Origin: Acidobacteriota bacterium
GTDB taxonomy: Bacteria; Acidobacteriota; Vicinamibacteria; Vicinamibacterales; JAKQTR01
Assembly (NCBI GenBank): GCA_026393755.1
Contig: JAPKZO010000021.1
Coordinates: 1 to 64,000 of the forward strand
DNA: 64,000 bases
Reading direction: 5' to 3'
Part shown: positions 36,981 through 44,867 of the stretch, piece after piece
Numbering within the stretch: the stretch's first letter is position 1
Layout of the letters: each line of letters starts with the position of its first letter
Made by a program: the position numbers and the translations under genes
Notes under the pieces: generated by a model
What the model saw: the letters and a program-made list of their open reading frames with translations, nothing else
Told to the model about the DNA's origin: nothing
Databases searched by the model: none

Positions 36981-38249
36981 TTAGAGGTCCCGCGTCTCCA
37001 TGGGCGCATCCACGGAGCCGCACTGGTCACGTGAGCGTTCGACCGGCATCTTCCACGCCACCATCGCGGCAAGCGCGACCAGCATCGCGAGGTCCAGCAC
37101 AAACACGGTCAGCAGTGTACCGCGGCTCAACAACCCGCAGACCGCCGGGCTGATGGCCAGTCCCGCCAGCGCGCTGCCGGTCAGCAGACCGAACCCGGTT
37201 CCGTGGGCGCCTTCGGGCACCTGCCGGCCTGCCACGGTGTAGGCCGTCGTCATGCCGACGCCAATGCCCGCGCCAAACAGCACCAGCGCGAGGGCAAGCC
37301 CGAGCGTCCCGCCAAGCAACAGGAATACTCCCAGCGCCAGTCCCGCCAGCAAGAGCGACACCGCGATGACGCCGCGTGAGGACCATCGCCTCAGCATGGC
37401 CGAGCAGGCTTGATTGCCCGCGGCCGCGCCAATCGCCGCTGCCGAAAACAGGATGCCCGACACCAGCGCCACTGACCCTGCCTGGAAGCCCAGGCGTTCA
37501 ACGTACAGCGGAAGGATCGGACCGAAACTGCGGTCGACGAACGTGATCCCGAAAATCGCCGTCATCATCAGCAGAAAGCCCGGCTTGCCGAGAATGGTCC
37601 GAGCGATCGCGTTGCCGCCATCGGTCTGCTCCGCCGCGGCTGGATGGCGCGGGGGATCGTCGTACAACAGCAGCACCAGCACGAAGGCGATCGCGTAGAA
37701 ACCGGCCGTCACGAAGAAGGCGTGACGGATTCCGACCATTCCTGCCAGCACGCCGCCGATGACCGGACCGAGGGCCGGGCCCAGGCGCTGCGAGGTTTGG
37801 ACCAGGCCAATCGCGCTCGCCATGCGCTCGCGTGGCGCCGACTCCGCGGCCATCGCAAGCGTCAGGCCTCCGTAGCCGGCGAACAGTCCCTGTAGCGCGC
37901 GCAGCGCAAAGATATGCCAGGGACGCTGGGCAAACGCCGTGGCCGCCATGATGACGATGAAGCTGACGAGCGATCGCTCGACCATCAGCTTTCGGCCGAA
38001 GCGATCGGCGACGCGGCCCCACCACGGCGAGAGAACGGCCGTCACGGCAGGCGTGACCCCAAGACTCAGGCCGGCCCACATCGCGATCTCGGCCTCGTCG
38101 CGCGCGCCGAGTTGATGAATGTAGAGCGGGAGCAGGGGCATCACGAGGGTAAAGCCCGTGAAGCCCATGAAGCTGGCGGCGGTGACCGCCAGCTGGTTTC
38201 GACGCCACGACACCGGAGCCGCGGCGTCAGGCCCCGTGTGCACCGCCAT
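36981..38249 (-). CDS. MFS transporter
   Basis: The product is 422 residues with about twelve transmembrane helices. The loop 2-3 motif WGRVADRFGRKLMVERSLV is the classical MFS signature. The second half begins near PGFLLMMTAIFGITFVDRSF. It resembles MdtG/drug-efflux type MFS proteins, but no substrate can be named. Its start overlaps the acyl-CoA dehydrogenase stop by 23 bases, with no clear ribosome-binding site, so translation is probably coupled. Confidence 0.9.
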   Translation of the reverse strand: MAVHTGPDAAAPVSWRRNQLAVTAASFMGFTGFTLVMPLLPLYIHQLGARDEAEIAMWAGLSLGVTPAVTAVLSPWWGRVADRFGRKLMVERSLVSFIVIMAATAFAQRPWHIFALRALQGLFAGYGGLTLAMAAESAPRERMASAIGLVQTSQRLGPALGPVIGGVLAGMVGIRHAFFVTAGFYAIAFVLVLLLYDDPPRHPAAAEQTDGGNAIARTILGKPGFLLMMTAIFGITFVDRSFGPILPLYVERLGFQAGSVALVSGILFSAAAIGAAAGNQACSAMLRRWSSRGVIAVSLLLAGLALGVFLLLGGTLGLALALVLFGAGIGVGMTTAYTVAGRQVPEGAHGTGFGLLTGSALAGLAISPAVCGLLSRGTLLTVFVLDLAMLVALAAMVAWKMPVERSRDQCGSVDAPMETRDL

Positions 38250-39438
38250 AGGGAGGCAGTTCGCAGCGTGTTGGCCGATCGCTCCGATACCCGAGCACGT
38301 AATCGGCCTGCATCACCTGGTGAATCTCGCGCGTGCCTTCGTAGATCACCGCGCCCTTGCAGTTGCGATAGAAGCGGCCCACCGGGTAGTCGTCAGAGTA
38401 CCCGTTCGCCCCGTGAATCTGCACCGCGTTGCCCGCCGCGCGTTCCGAACCGACGGTGGAGAACCACTTTGCCAGACCGGTCTCCTTCGTGTTCCGCTGC
38501 CCCTGGTTCTTGAGCCACCCCGCCCGGAGCCACAGCAACCGGGACGCCTGATAGTCGGATTCCATCAGCGCAATCATCTGCTTGACGAGCTGATGCTGGC
38601 CGATCTCGGTCCCGAACGCCTTTCGCTCCTTCGCATACTTGATGCTCGCATCGCGACAGGCGCGAATCAGGCCCGTCGCACCGGCGGCCACGGTGAAGCG
38701 GCCCTGATCGAGCGCGAACATCGCAATCTTGAACCCCTCGCCGGGCCGTCCCAGCAGGTTCGCCTCGGGCACCTCCACTTCATCCATCTTGAAGTGGCCC
38801 GTATTGCCGGCCAGGATGCCCCACTTCTCCTTGATCGTCCCGCTCGAGAAGCCCTTGAAGCCGCGCTCGACGATGAAGGCGGAAATCCCGGAAGTGTCGC
38901 GCGCCTTCTTCTTCTCGAGGTCGCTCCACGCAAATACGAGGAAGTTGTCGGCCACATCCGCCAGCGAGATCCACATCTTCTCGCCCGTCAGGAAATACCG
39001 GTCGCCCTTCTTGATGGCCACGGTCTGAATGCCGCGCACGTCACTTCCGGCCGCCGGCTCAGTCAGCGCGTAGGTGGCAATCTTCTTGCCCTGCGCCTGT
39101 GGCACCAGGTACCGCTGCTTCTGGTCCTCGTTGCCCCACGTGAGCAGACTGAGGCAGTTCAGTCCCGCGTGCACCGACATGATCACGCGCAGCGACGTGT
39201 CGACGTACTCGAGTTCCTCGCTGGCGATGCCCAGACTGATGTAGTCCATGCCCGCGCCGCCGTATTCGGCGGGCACCGAGATGCCCAGCAGCCCGAGGGC
39301 GGCCATCTGGGGAAACACGTTCGGATCGAAACGGTGTTCCCGGTCCAGATCCTTGATCCGCGGCGCGACTTCACGACCGGCCCATTCCCGGACGGACTGC
39401 TCGACGAGGCGATGTTCATCGGTAAGAAGAAAGTCCAT
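38227..39438 (-). CDS. Acyl-CoA dehydrogenase
   Basis: The product is 403 residues, an FAD enzyme making trans-2-enoyl-CoA from acyl-CoA. The three-domain layout is intact: N-terminal helices (LTDEHRLVEQSVREWAGRE), beta domain (TYALTEPAAGSDVRGIQTVA, then KMWISLADVADNFLVFAW) and C-terminal helices (GRFTVAAGATGLIRACRDAS, IHGANGYSDDYPVGRFYRN). The catalytic Glu is probably in VIYEGTREIHQVMQADYVLG. It is the first gene of a minus-strand run down to pgsA. The chain-length preference cannot be read from sequence. Confidence 0.93.
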   Translation of the reverse strand: MDFLLTDEHRLVEQSVREWAGREVAPRIKDLDREHRFDPNVFPQMAALGLLGISVPAEYGGAGMDYISLGIASEELEYVDTSLRVIMSVHAGLNCLSLLTWGNEDQKQRYLVPQAQGKKIATYALTEPAAGSDVRGIQTVAIKKGDRYFLTGEKMWISLADVADNFLVFAWSDLEKKKARDTSGISAFIVERGFKGFSSGTIKEKWGILAGNTGHFKMDEVEVPEANLLGRPGEGFKIAMFALDQGRFTVAAGATGLIRACRDASIKYAKERKAFGTEIGQHQLVKQMIALMESDYQASRLLWLRAGWLKNQGQRNTKETGLAKWFSTVGSERAAGNAVQIHGANGYSDDYPVGRFYRNCKGAVIYEGTREIHQVMQADYVLGYRSDRPTRCELPPYGGAHGA

Positions 39439-39538
39439 AAGGCTGTCAGACTAACACACCCTCCGCGGCCTGACCACTGCGGCCTCCTGGCCGTAATCAT
39501 TAGCGGGCGTCCCGGCCGGATGGTATCGTTGAACTATC

Positions 39539-40720
39539 GTGCGCATCTATCTGGATCACAACGCCACGACCCCGGTTGATGCCGAGGTCGTTGATGCGAT
39601 GTCGGTGGCTCTGCGAGACCACTTCGGCAATCCGTCAAGCATCCACGCATTCGGCCAGCAGGCGAAGACGGCGCTCGACGAGGCTCGCGATCGCGTGGCG
39701 GCGCTCGTCGGGGCGTCCCCCTCGGACATCGTCTTCACCGGCGGCGGGACGGAGGGCGATAATCTCGCACTGCGCGGGCTGTCTGGCGTGCCGGCCCTGG
39801 CGTCCAGGCGGCACATCGTCATCAGCGCGATTGAACACGAAGCCGTTCGGAACACCGCCCACGCGATGGCCAAGCTCGGTTGGCGGGTTGCCGAGGTTCC
39901 CGTTGGCCGGCTCGGTGTCGTCGAACCCGACGACCTGCGGCGCGCCATCCAGCCGGATACGGCCATCGTCGCGGTGATGCACGCCAACAACGAAATCGGC
40001 ACGATTCAGCCCGTCGCGGCGCTCGCGCGGATTGCCCATGACGCCGGCGCGCTCTTCCATGCCGATGCCGTCCAGTCGGCTGGCAGGATTCCCGTCGATG
40101 TCGTGGCGCTCGGCGTGGACATGCTGGCCATTTCGGCACACAAGTTCGGCGGTCCCAAAGGCGTGGGCGCCATGTGGCTTCGGCGCGGACTCGGCCTGAC
40201 CTCGATTCTGACCGGGGGGCGGCAGGAACGAGGACGCCGTGCAGGCACCGAGAACGTTCCTGGGCTGGTCGGCCTCGGTGTGGCAGCCCGATCGGCGAGT
40301 CGGGATCTGGTCTCCGCCAACGGCCGCATCGCGGCGATGCGAGACCGTCTCGAGAGCGGCATCCTCGAAGGGATTCCTGGCGCAACCGTCAACGGTGATC
40401 GCGAACGGCGTCTGCCCAATACCACCAACATCAGCTTTGACGCCGTCGAAGGCGAGTCGCTGGTGATCGCGCTCGACCTCGAGGGCATCGCCGTGTCCAC
40501 CGGATCGGCGTGCTCGTCCGGCACGCTCGAACCTTCTCACGTGCTGCGCGCTCTTGGCCTGCCGGCTTCGCGGGTTCAGAGCGCCATTCGATTCAGCCTC
40601 GGCCGATCGACCACCGAGGACGAGATCGAACGGACGCTCGATATCCTGCCTCGCGTCGTCGCCCGGATCCGGGGACGCGGCGGGCAGCGATTGCGTCCGC
40701 GAGACGACGGGCGAATGTGA
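39539..40720 (+). CDS. Cysteine desulfurase (NifS/IscS family)
   Basis: The product is 393 residues from GTG 39539 ([20 protein letters not shown]). It is a PLP enzyme releasing sulfur from cysteine. It has [24 protein letters not shown], the PLP-Lys in [24 protein letters not shown] and the sulfur-carrying Cys in [17 protein letters not shown] (class I short loop). The gene ends right at mnmA, so its main job is likely sulfur supply for tRNA 2-thiolation. Confidence 0.95.
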   Translation: MRIYLDHNATTPVDAEVVDAMSVALRDHFGNPSSIHAFGQQAKTALDEARDRVAALVGASPSDIVFTGGGTEGDNLALRGLSGVPALASRRHIVISAIEHEAVRNTAHAMAKLGWRVAEVPVGRLGVVEPDDLRRAIQPDTAIVAVMHANNEIGTIQPVAALARIAHDAGALFHADAVQSAGRIPVDVVALGVDMLAISAHKFGGPKGVGAMWLRRGLGLTSILTGGRQERGRRAGTENVPGLVGLGVAARSASRDLVSANGRIAAMRDRLESGILEGIPGATVNGDRERRLPNTTNISFDAVEGESLVIALDLEGIAVSTGSACSSGTLEPSHVLRALGLPASRVQSAIRFSLGRSTTEDEIERTLDILPRVVARIRGRGGQRLRPRDDGRM

Positions 40721-40728
40721 GCGGGCAG

Positions 40729-41796
40729 ATGCGAGTTGTGGTGGCGATGTCGGGCGGCGTGGATTCTTCGGTGGCGGCTGCCCTGCTGGTCGACGCGGGC
40801 CACGACGTGGTCGGCGTGTCGATGCAACTCTACGATCAGGAGCAGGGCGACGCCCGGTTTGGCACCTGCTGCACGATTGACGACCTTCACGACGCGCGCC
40901 GCGTGGCAGCCGTCCTCGGCATCCCTCACTACATCCTCAATCTCGAACGCGAGTTCGATGATGTGGTGATCGGGGATTTTGTCCGCGAATACGCTGCCGG
41001 CCGCACGCCGATTCCGTGTGCCCATTGCAACAACGAGTTGAAGTTCACCGCCCTGGTCGAAAAGGCGTCCGGATTTGGCGCCGAGATGGTCGCCACCGGA
41101 CACTACGCGCGCGTCACCACCACAGAGGGCGGCCTGTGCCACTTGTGGCGCGGTCTCGACGACACCAAGGACCAGGCGTACTTCCTGTTCGGCCTCACCC
41201 AGGCGCAGTTGCGAAGCGCCCTGTTTCCCGTCGGCGAGATGCGCAAGATCGATGTGCGGGCGGTCGCGAGAATGCGGGGCCTTCCGGTCTCCGACAAGCC
41301 CGATAGCCAGGAGATCTGTTTTGTGCCCGACGATAACTACGCGGCGGTCGTCGAGCGGCGGCTTCACGGCGACCTCTCTGGTGCCATCGTCGATCTGGCC
41401 GGGGCGGTTGTCGGCCGACACGAGGGTGTGCATCGGTTCACGGTCGGGCAGCGGAAGGGGCTGGGCGTGGCCTTGGGCGAACCGGCTTATGTCGTGAGGC
41501 TTGACGCCGGGCGAAAGCTGGTCGTCGTCGGACCCCGGTCCGCGCTCGAGCGCGACTTGCTCACCGCGTCGCGCGTCAACTGGATTGCCGGCGAAACGCC
41601 GCGCGGTTCCATTCGCGTGACCGCGCAGATCCGTCACCGTCACGCACCCGCCGAGGCCACCATCACGCCAATCGGCAACGACCGGGTCAACGTGACATTC
41701 GACAGTGCGCAGTCCGCCATTACGCCTGGCCAAGCGGTCGTCTTCTTCGATCGGGACGAAGTGCTCGGGGGCGGCTGGATCGACTCCGGCGGCTAA
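40729..41796 (+). CDS. mnmA: tRNA-specific 2-thiouridylase MnmA
   Basis: The product is 355 residues and makes the 2-thiouridine at U34 of Glu, Gln and Lys tRNAs. It has the PP-loop [10 protein letters not shown], the catalytic Cys in [27 protein letters not shown] and DSQEICFV (second catalytic Cys). I chose ATG 40729; a GTG at 40717 overlapping the desulfurase stop (GTGA) is an equal alternative. Its stop codon TAA (41794-41796) lies inside a copy of the dispersed palindrome. tRNA-Lys(TTT) and tRNA-Glu(TTC) in this window are its expected substrates. Confidence 0.95.
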   Translation: MRVVVAMSGGVDSSVAAALLVDAGHDVVGVSMQLYDQEQGDARFGTCCTIDDLHDARRVAAVLGIPHYILNLEREFDDVVIGDFVREYAAGRTPIPCAHCNNELKFTALVEKASGFGAEMVATGHYARVTTTEGGLCHLWRGLDDTKDQAYFLFGLTQAQLRSALFPVGEMRKIDVRAVARMRGLPVSDKPDSQEICFVPDDNYAAVVERRLHGDLSGAIVDLAGAVVGRHEGVHRFTVGQRKGLGVALGEPAYVVRLDAGRKLVVVGPRSALERDLLTASRVNWIAGETPRGSIRVTAQIRHRHAPAEATITPIGNDRVNVTFDSAQSAITPGQAVVFFDRDEVLGGGWIDSGG

Positions 41797-41815
41797 TCAC
41801 TCCCGGAGTGATTAG
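41793..41815. repeat. Palindromic element overlapping the mnmA stop codon
   Basis: This is a 23-bp perfect palindrome with arms CTAATCACTCC and GGAGTGATTAG around a central C at 41804. The TAA in the left arm is the mnmA stop codon. It is a copy of the element found at 6174, 26819, 41833 and 44753. Confidence 0.95.
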
Positions 41816-41832
41816 TTGTCGCGCTTCCGACC

Positions 41833-41853
41833 TAGTCAATCCGGGAGTGATTA
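41833..41853. repeat. Palindromic element overlapping the trxB stop codon
   Basis: The left arm TAGTCAATCC is degenerate and the right arm GGAGTGATTA is exact, around a central G at 41843. On the minus strand the right arm supplies TAA, the trxB stop codon (41851-41853). It is 40 bases from the mnmA copy, start to start. Confidence 0.9.
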
Positions 41854-42780
41854 TCCCTGGCTCTCGAGGAAGCGTTCGGCGTCGATGGCCGCCATACAGC
41901 CTGAACCGGCGGCGGTGACGGCCTGACGGTACTTGTGGTCCTGGACGTCGCCGCACGCGAACACGCCAGGCACGCTGGTCCTCGTGCCGTCGCGCGTGAT
42001 GATGTAACCGTTCTCGTCCAACTCGATGGCGCCTGAAAACAGCGACGTGTTGGGCGTGTGGCCGATGGCCACAAACACGCCGTCGAGGGGAATCTCGCGA
42101 ACCGCGCCCGTTCCGACGTCGCGCAGCACGATGCCCGTGACCTCTCCCTTGGCGGTGTCCTTGATGTCCTCCACCACCGAGTCCCATGCGAATTCGATCT
42201 TGGGATTCGCCTGGGCCTTGTCCTGCATGACCTTCGTCGCCCGCAGGCTGTGGCGCCGGTGCACGAGCGTGACTTTCGACGCGAACTTCGTCAGGAAGAT
42301 CGCCTCTTCAAGGGCCGTGTCTCCCCCGCCCACGACCGCGATGGGCCTGCCGCGATAAAAGAAGCCGTCGCAGGTCGCGCATGTCGAGACACCGTGGCCC
42401 ATCAGCGCCCGCTCGGCAGGCAGCCCCAGGAGTTTGGCCGAGGCGCCCGTGGCGATGATGATCGCGTTGGCCCTGTGCACGACCCCGTCGGCTGTGACGG
42501 CGAATGGCCGCGTCGACACGTCCACCGCCGTGACGTCGCTCTGGACGACGTCGGCGCCAAATCGCTCGGCCTGGGCCCTCATCTCCGCCATCAGGGCCGG
42601 CCCCATGATGCCGTTGCGGAATCCCGGGAAGTTCTCCACTTCCGTGGTCGTCATCAACTGGCCGCCCGCGAGCAGTCCTTCGATGATCAGGGGCTTCAGG
42701 TTGGCACGCGCGGTGTACACACCAGCCGTCAGACCCGCCGGTCCCGAACCAATGATGATGACGTCTCGAGTCATGTCCAT
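41851..42780 (-). CDS. trxB: Thioredoxin reductase
   Basis: The product is 309 residues, an FAD/NADPH enzyme that reduces thioredoxin. It has [16 protein letters not shown], the redox motif [11 protein letters not shown], the NADPH motif [12 protein letters not shown] and the C-terminal VFACGDVQD region. Length is normal. It lies four bases after trxA, so the two form one operon with glgA upstream. Its stop codon comes from a palindromic element. Confidence 0.95.
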   Translation of the reverse strand: MDMTRDVIIIGSGPAGLTAGVYTARANLKPLIIEGLLAGGQLMTTTEVENFPGFRNGIMGPALMAEMRAQAERFGADVVQSDVTAVDVSTRPFAVTADGVVHRANAIIIATGASAKLLGLPAERALMGHGVSTCATCDGFFYRGRPIAVVGGGDTALEEAIFLTKFASKVTLVHRRHSLRATKVMQDKAQANPKIEFAWDSVVEDIKDTAKGEVTGIVLRDVGTGAVREIPLDGVFVAIGHTPNTSLFSGAIELDENGYIITRDGTRTSVPGVFACGDVQDHKYRQAVTAAGSGCMAAIDAERFLESQG

Positions 42781-42784
42781 CGTC

Positions 42785-43120
42785 CTACCCCGCGATGTGC
42801 GGCGTGATCATCTTCTTGAGCTCGTCCTTGGGCACCAGGCCGATCGATTGATCGACCGCCTGACCGCCCTTGAAGAGCACGAGCATCGGAATCGACCGCA
42901 CGCCGAACCGGCTCGGGATCATGGGGTTCTCGTCGACGTTCATCTTGCCCACGATGAGCTTGCCGTCGAACTCTGCAGCCAGTGCGTCCACGCTTGGCCC
43001 GAGCCGAAGGCACGGCTGGCACCACTCCGCCCAGAAATCAACCAATACCGGCACCGTCGCCGTCTTGATGATTGCATCGAACGTGTCGTCGGTAATCGTC
43101 TGCACCTTGTCTGACGCCAT
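42785..43120 (-). CDS. trxA: Thioredoxin with a WCQPC active site
   Basis: The product is 111 residues from ATG 43120 with GTGAGG upstream. It has the thioredoxin fold order: [14 protein letters not shown], then [20 protein letters not shown] with the cis-Pro, then [14 protein letters not shown]. The redox motif Cys34-Gln-Pro-Cys37 replaces the standard Cys-Gly-Pro-Cys, and the residue after the cis-Pro is Met rather than Thr. Changes at these positions usually shift redox potential or partner choice. It is followed after four bases by trxB. Confidence 0.92.
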   Translation of the reverse strand: MASDKVQTITDDTFDAIIKTATVPVLVDFWAEWCQPCLRLGPSVDALAAEFDGKLIVGKMNVDENPMIPSRFGVRSIPMLVLFKGGQAVDQSIGLVPKDELKKMITPHIAG

Positions 43121-43128
43121 TGCTCGCC

Positions 43129-43257
43129 TCACTGTCTGTCTTTGTTGTAATCGGACCCGAGCGCCTGCTCGTCCAGAACCGGTTTCAAGACCCGTTCAGG
43201 TGGCACGATAACGCCGTCCCCCACGCAGGTCTTGAATCCGTCTCTATAATGATTCAC
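43129..43257 (-). CDS. Possible 42-residue protein between glgA and trxA
   Basis: The frame starts with GTG 43257 overlapping the glgA stop (GTGA, 43254-43257) and ends eight bases before the trxA start. The peptide starts NHYRDGFKTCVGDGVIVPPE and is neither strongly hydrophobic nor low-complexity. The tight coupling on both sides is the main evidence. I recognise no family. Confidence 0.4.
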   Translation of the reverse strand: MNHYRDGFKTCVGDGVIVPPERVLKPVLDEQALGSDYNKDRQ

Positions 43258-44720
43258 TTTCCCGGCGTTGGTTTCAATCCTGCCCGCTGGTAGATCTTGA
43301 CATATTCCCGGGCCGACCTGTCCCAGGAATGATCCTCCTTCATGCCCGCCACCTGGATCTTCCGCCACACATCCCGGTGCCCGAAGGCGTCAACCGCCGC
43401 TTCCAGGGCGGCCAGCATCGCGTGGGGCGAGTACTCCTTAAACTTGAACCCGGTCCCCTTGCCTGTCGCGGCATCCGCCTGTTGAACCGTGTCGTCGAGC
43501 CCGCCGGTCGCCCGCACGACAGGCACGGTCCCGTAGCGAAGGCTGTACATCTGGTTGAGTCCGCAGGGTTCGAATCGCGACGGCATCAGGAAGATGTCGG
43601 CACCGCCCTCGATCAGGTGTGCCATCTCCTCGCTGAAGCCCACCGTCACCGACACCCGATCCGGATGCTGCGCCTGGAGCTTTCTCCACATCTGTTCGTA
43701 GTGCGGCAGCCCCGTCCCGAGGATGACGAACGTCGCGTCCAGATGCATCAGGTCCGAAACCGCCGCCTCGATGAGGTCGAGGCCCTTCTGGTCAACCATC
43801 CTCGACACCATGCCGACCACCGGGCGCGCGGGTTGGTCGGCGCCCTTGATTCCGCACCGCTCGAGCAGGACCTGTTTTACCGCGGCTTTTCCGGAAGGGT
43901 CTCTTGCCGTGTAGGAGGCGGGGAGCCAGGGATCGGAGGCCGGATTCCAGGCAGCCGTGTCGATCCCGTTGGGGATCCCTACCAGCACACCGCTCCGTTG
44001 CTGAAGCACACCCTCAAATCCGCACCCGTACTCAGCGGTCTGGATCTCTTGGGCATACCGCCCGCTGACGGTCGTCACGACGTCCGAGAAGTTGATGCCC
44101 GACTTCAGGAAGCTGACCTGTCTCCAGAACTCGAGTCCGTCGCCTGTAAACGATTCCCATCCGAGATCGAGAGCCGGCAGCGACTGGGCGGCAAACAGTC
44201 CTTGATATGCCAGATTGTGGATGGTGAAGACTGTCGCGACGCCCGCGAGGGTCGGATTGTTCTGGTATCGGTACTTCAGGTACGCCGGCACGAGACCCGT
44301 CTGCCAATCATGGGCGTGCACGACGGAGGGGCGCCAGCCCAGCCGAGCGGCTGTCTCGAGCCCCGCTCTGGATAGCACGGCGAACCGGCGGTCGTTGTCA
44401 GGATAGTCGCCGGCGGCATCCCCGTAAATGCCCTCCCGGTCGAACAATGCCGGGCAATCCACCAGCCACACCCGCACTCCATCTTCGTGTGTGCGTTGCA
44501 CTACTCGCACGTCTGGCGCGCCCGGCCAGGATCCGGCATCGAAGCTGACGACCTGGTCCCCGCCGTCGACGCGACGATAGCGTGGCGTGACCACCGTAAC
44601 GGCACAGCCCAGCCGGGCCAATGCCGCCGGTAACGCGCCCCCGACGTCGCCGAGACCGCCGGTCTTTGCGTACGGCAGGGCCTCCGACACCACCATCAGC
44701 ACGGCTGGCAGCGCCTTCAT
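43254..44720 (-). CDS. glgA: Glycogen synthase (ADP-glucose type, GT5)
   Basis: The product is 488 residues and extends alpha-1,4-glucan from ADP-glucose. It has the N-terminal SEALPYAKTGGLGDVGGAL motif (Lys-X-Gly-Gly), HAHDWQTGLVPAYL and MVSRMVDQKGLDLIEAA. The C-terminal region has LMPSRFEPCGLNQMYSLRYG and the VRATGGLDDTV loop. The start is ATG 44720, with a GTG directly upstream as an alternative. No other glg genes are in the window. It heads the operon leading to trxA and trxB. Confidence 0.94.
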   Translation of the reverse strand: MKALPAVLMVVSEALPYAKTGGLGDVGGALPAALARLGCAVTVVTPRYRRVDGGDQVVSFDAGSWPGAPDVRVVQRTHEDGVRVWLVDCPALFDREGIYGDAAGDYPDNDRRFAVLSRAGLETAARLGWRPSVVHAHDWQTGLVPAYLKYRYQNNPTLAGVATVFTIHNLAYQGLFAAQSLPALDLGWESFTGDGLEFWRQVSFLKSGINFSDVVTTVSGRYAQEIQTAEYGCGFEGVLQQRSGVLVGIPNGIDTAAWNPASDPWLPASYTARDPSGKAAVKQVLLERCGIKGADQPARPVVGMVSRMVDQKGLDLIEAAVSDLMHLDATFVILGTGLPHYEQMWRKLQAQHPDRVSVTVGFSEEMAHLIEGGADIFLMPSRFEPCGLNQMYSLRYGTVPVVRATGGLDDTVQQADAATGKGTGFKFKEYSPHAMLAALEAAVDAFGHRDVWRKIQVAGMKEDHSWDRSAREYVKIYQRAGLKPTPGK

Positions 44721-44752
44721 CACGGCAGCAGTCTACCATTCTGCCGTGGGCA

Positions 44753-44777
44753 GATAATCACTCCGGGAGTGATTATC
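44753..44777. repeat. Palindromic element upstream of glgA and the sulfatase-like gene
   Basis: This is the longest perfect copy, 25 bp: arms GATAATCACTCC and GGAGTGATTATC around a central G at 44765. It lies 33 bases upstream of the glgA start and 91 upstream of the sulfatase-like gene, so it could affect either leader. Confidence 0.95.
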
Positions 44778-44867
44778 CCCAGCCCTGCGTGTTGACGAAG
44801 CGCTCAGGATGCGGGAGCATGAGAGACAGGTTCTCCGTCCCACGCCCAAAGGCAGGCTGCACTTTCC

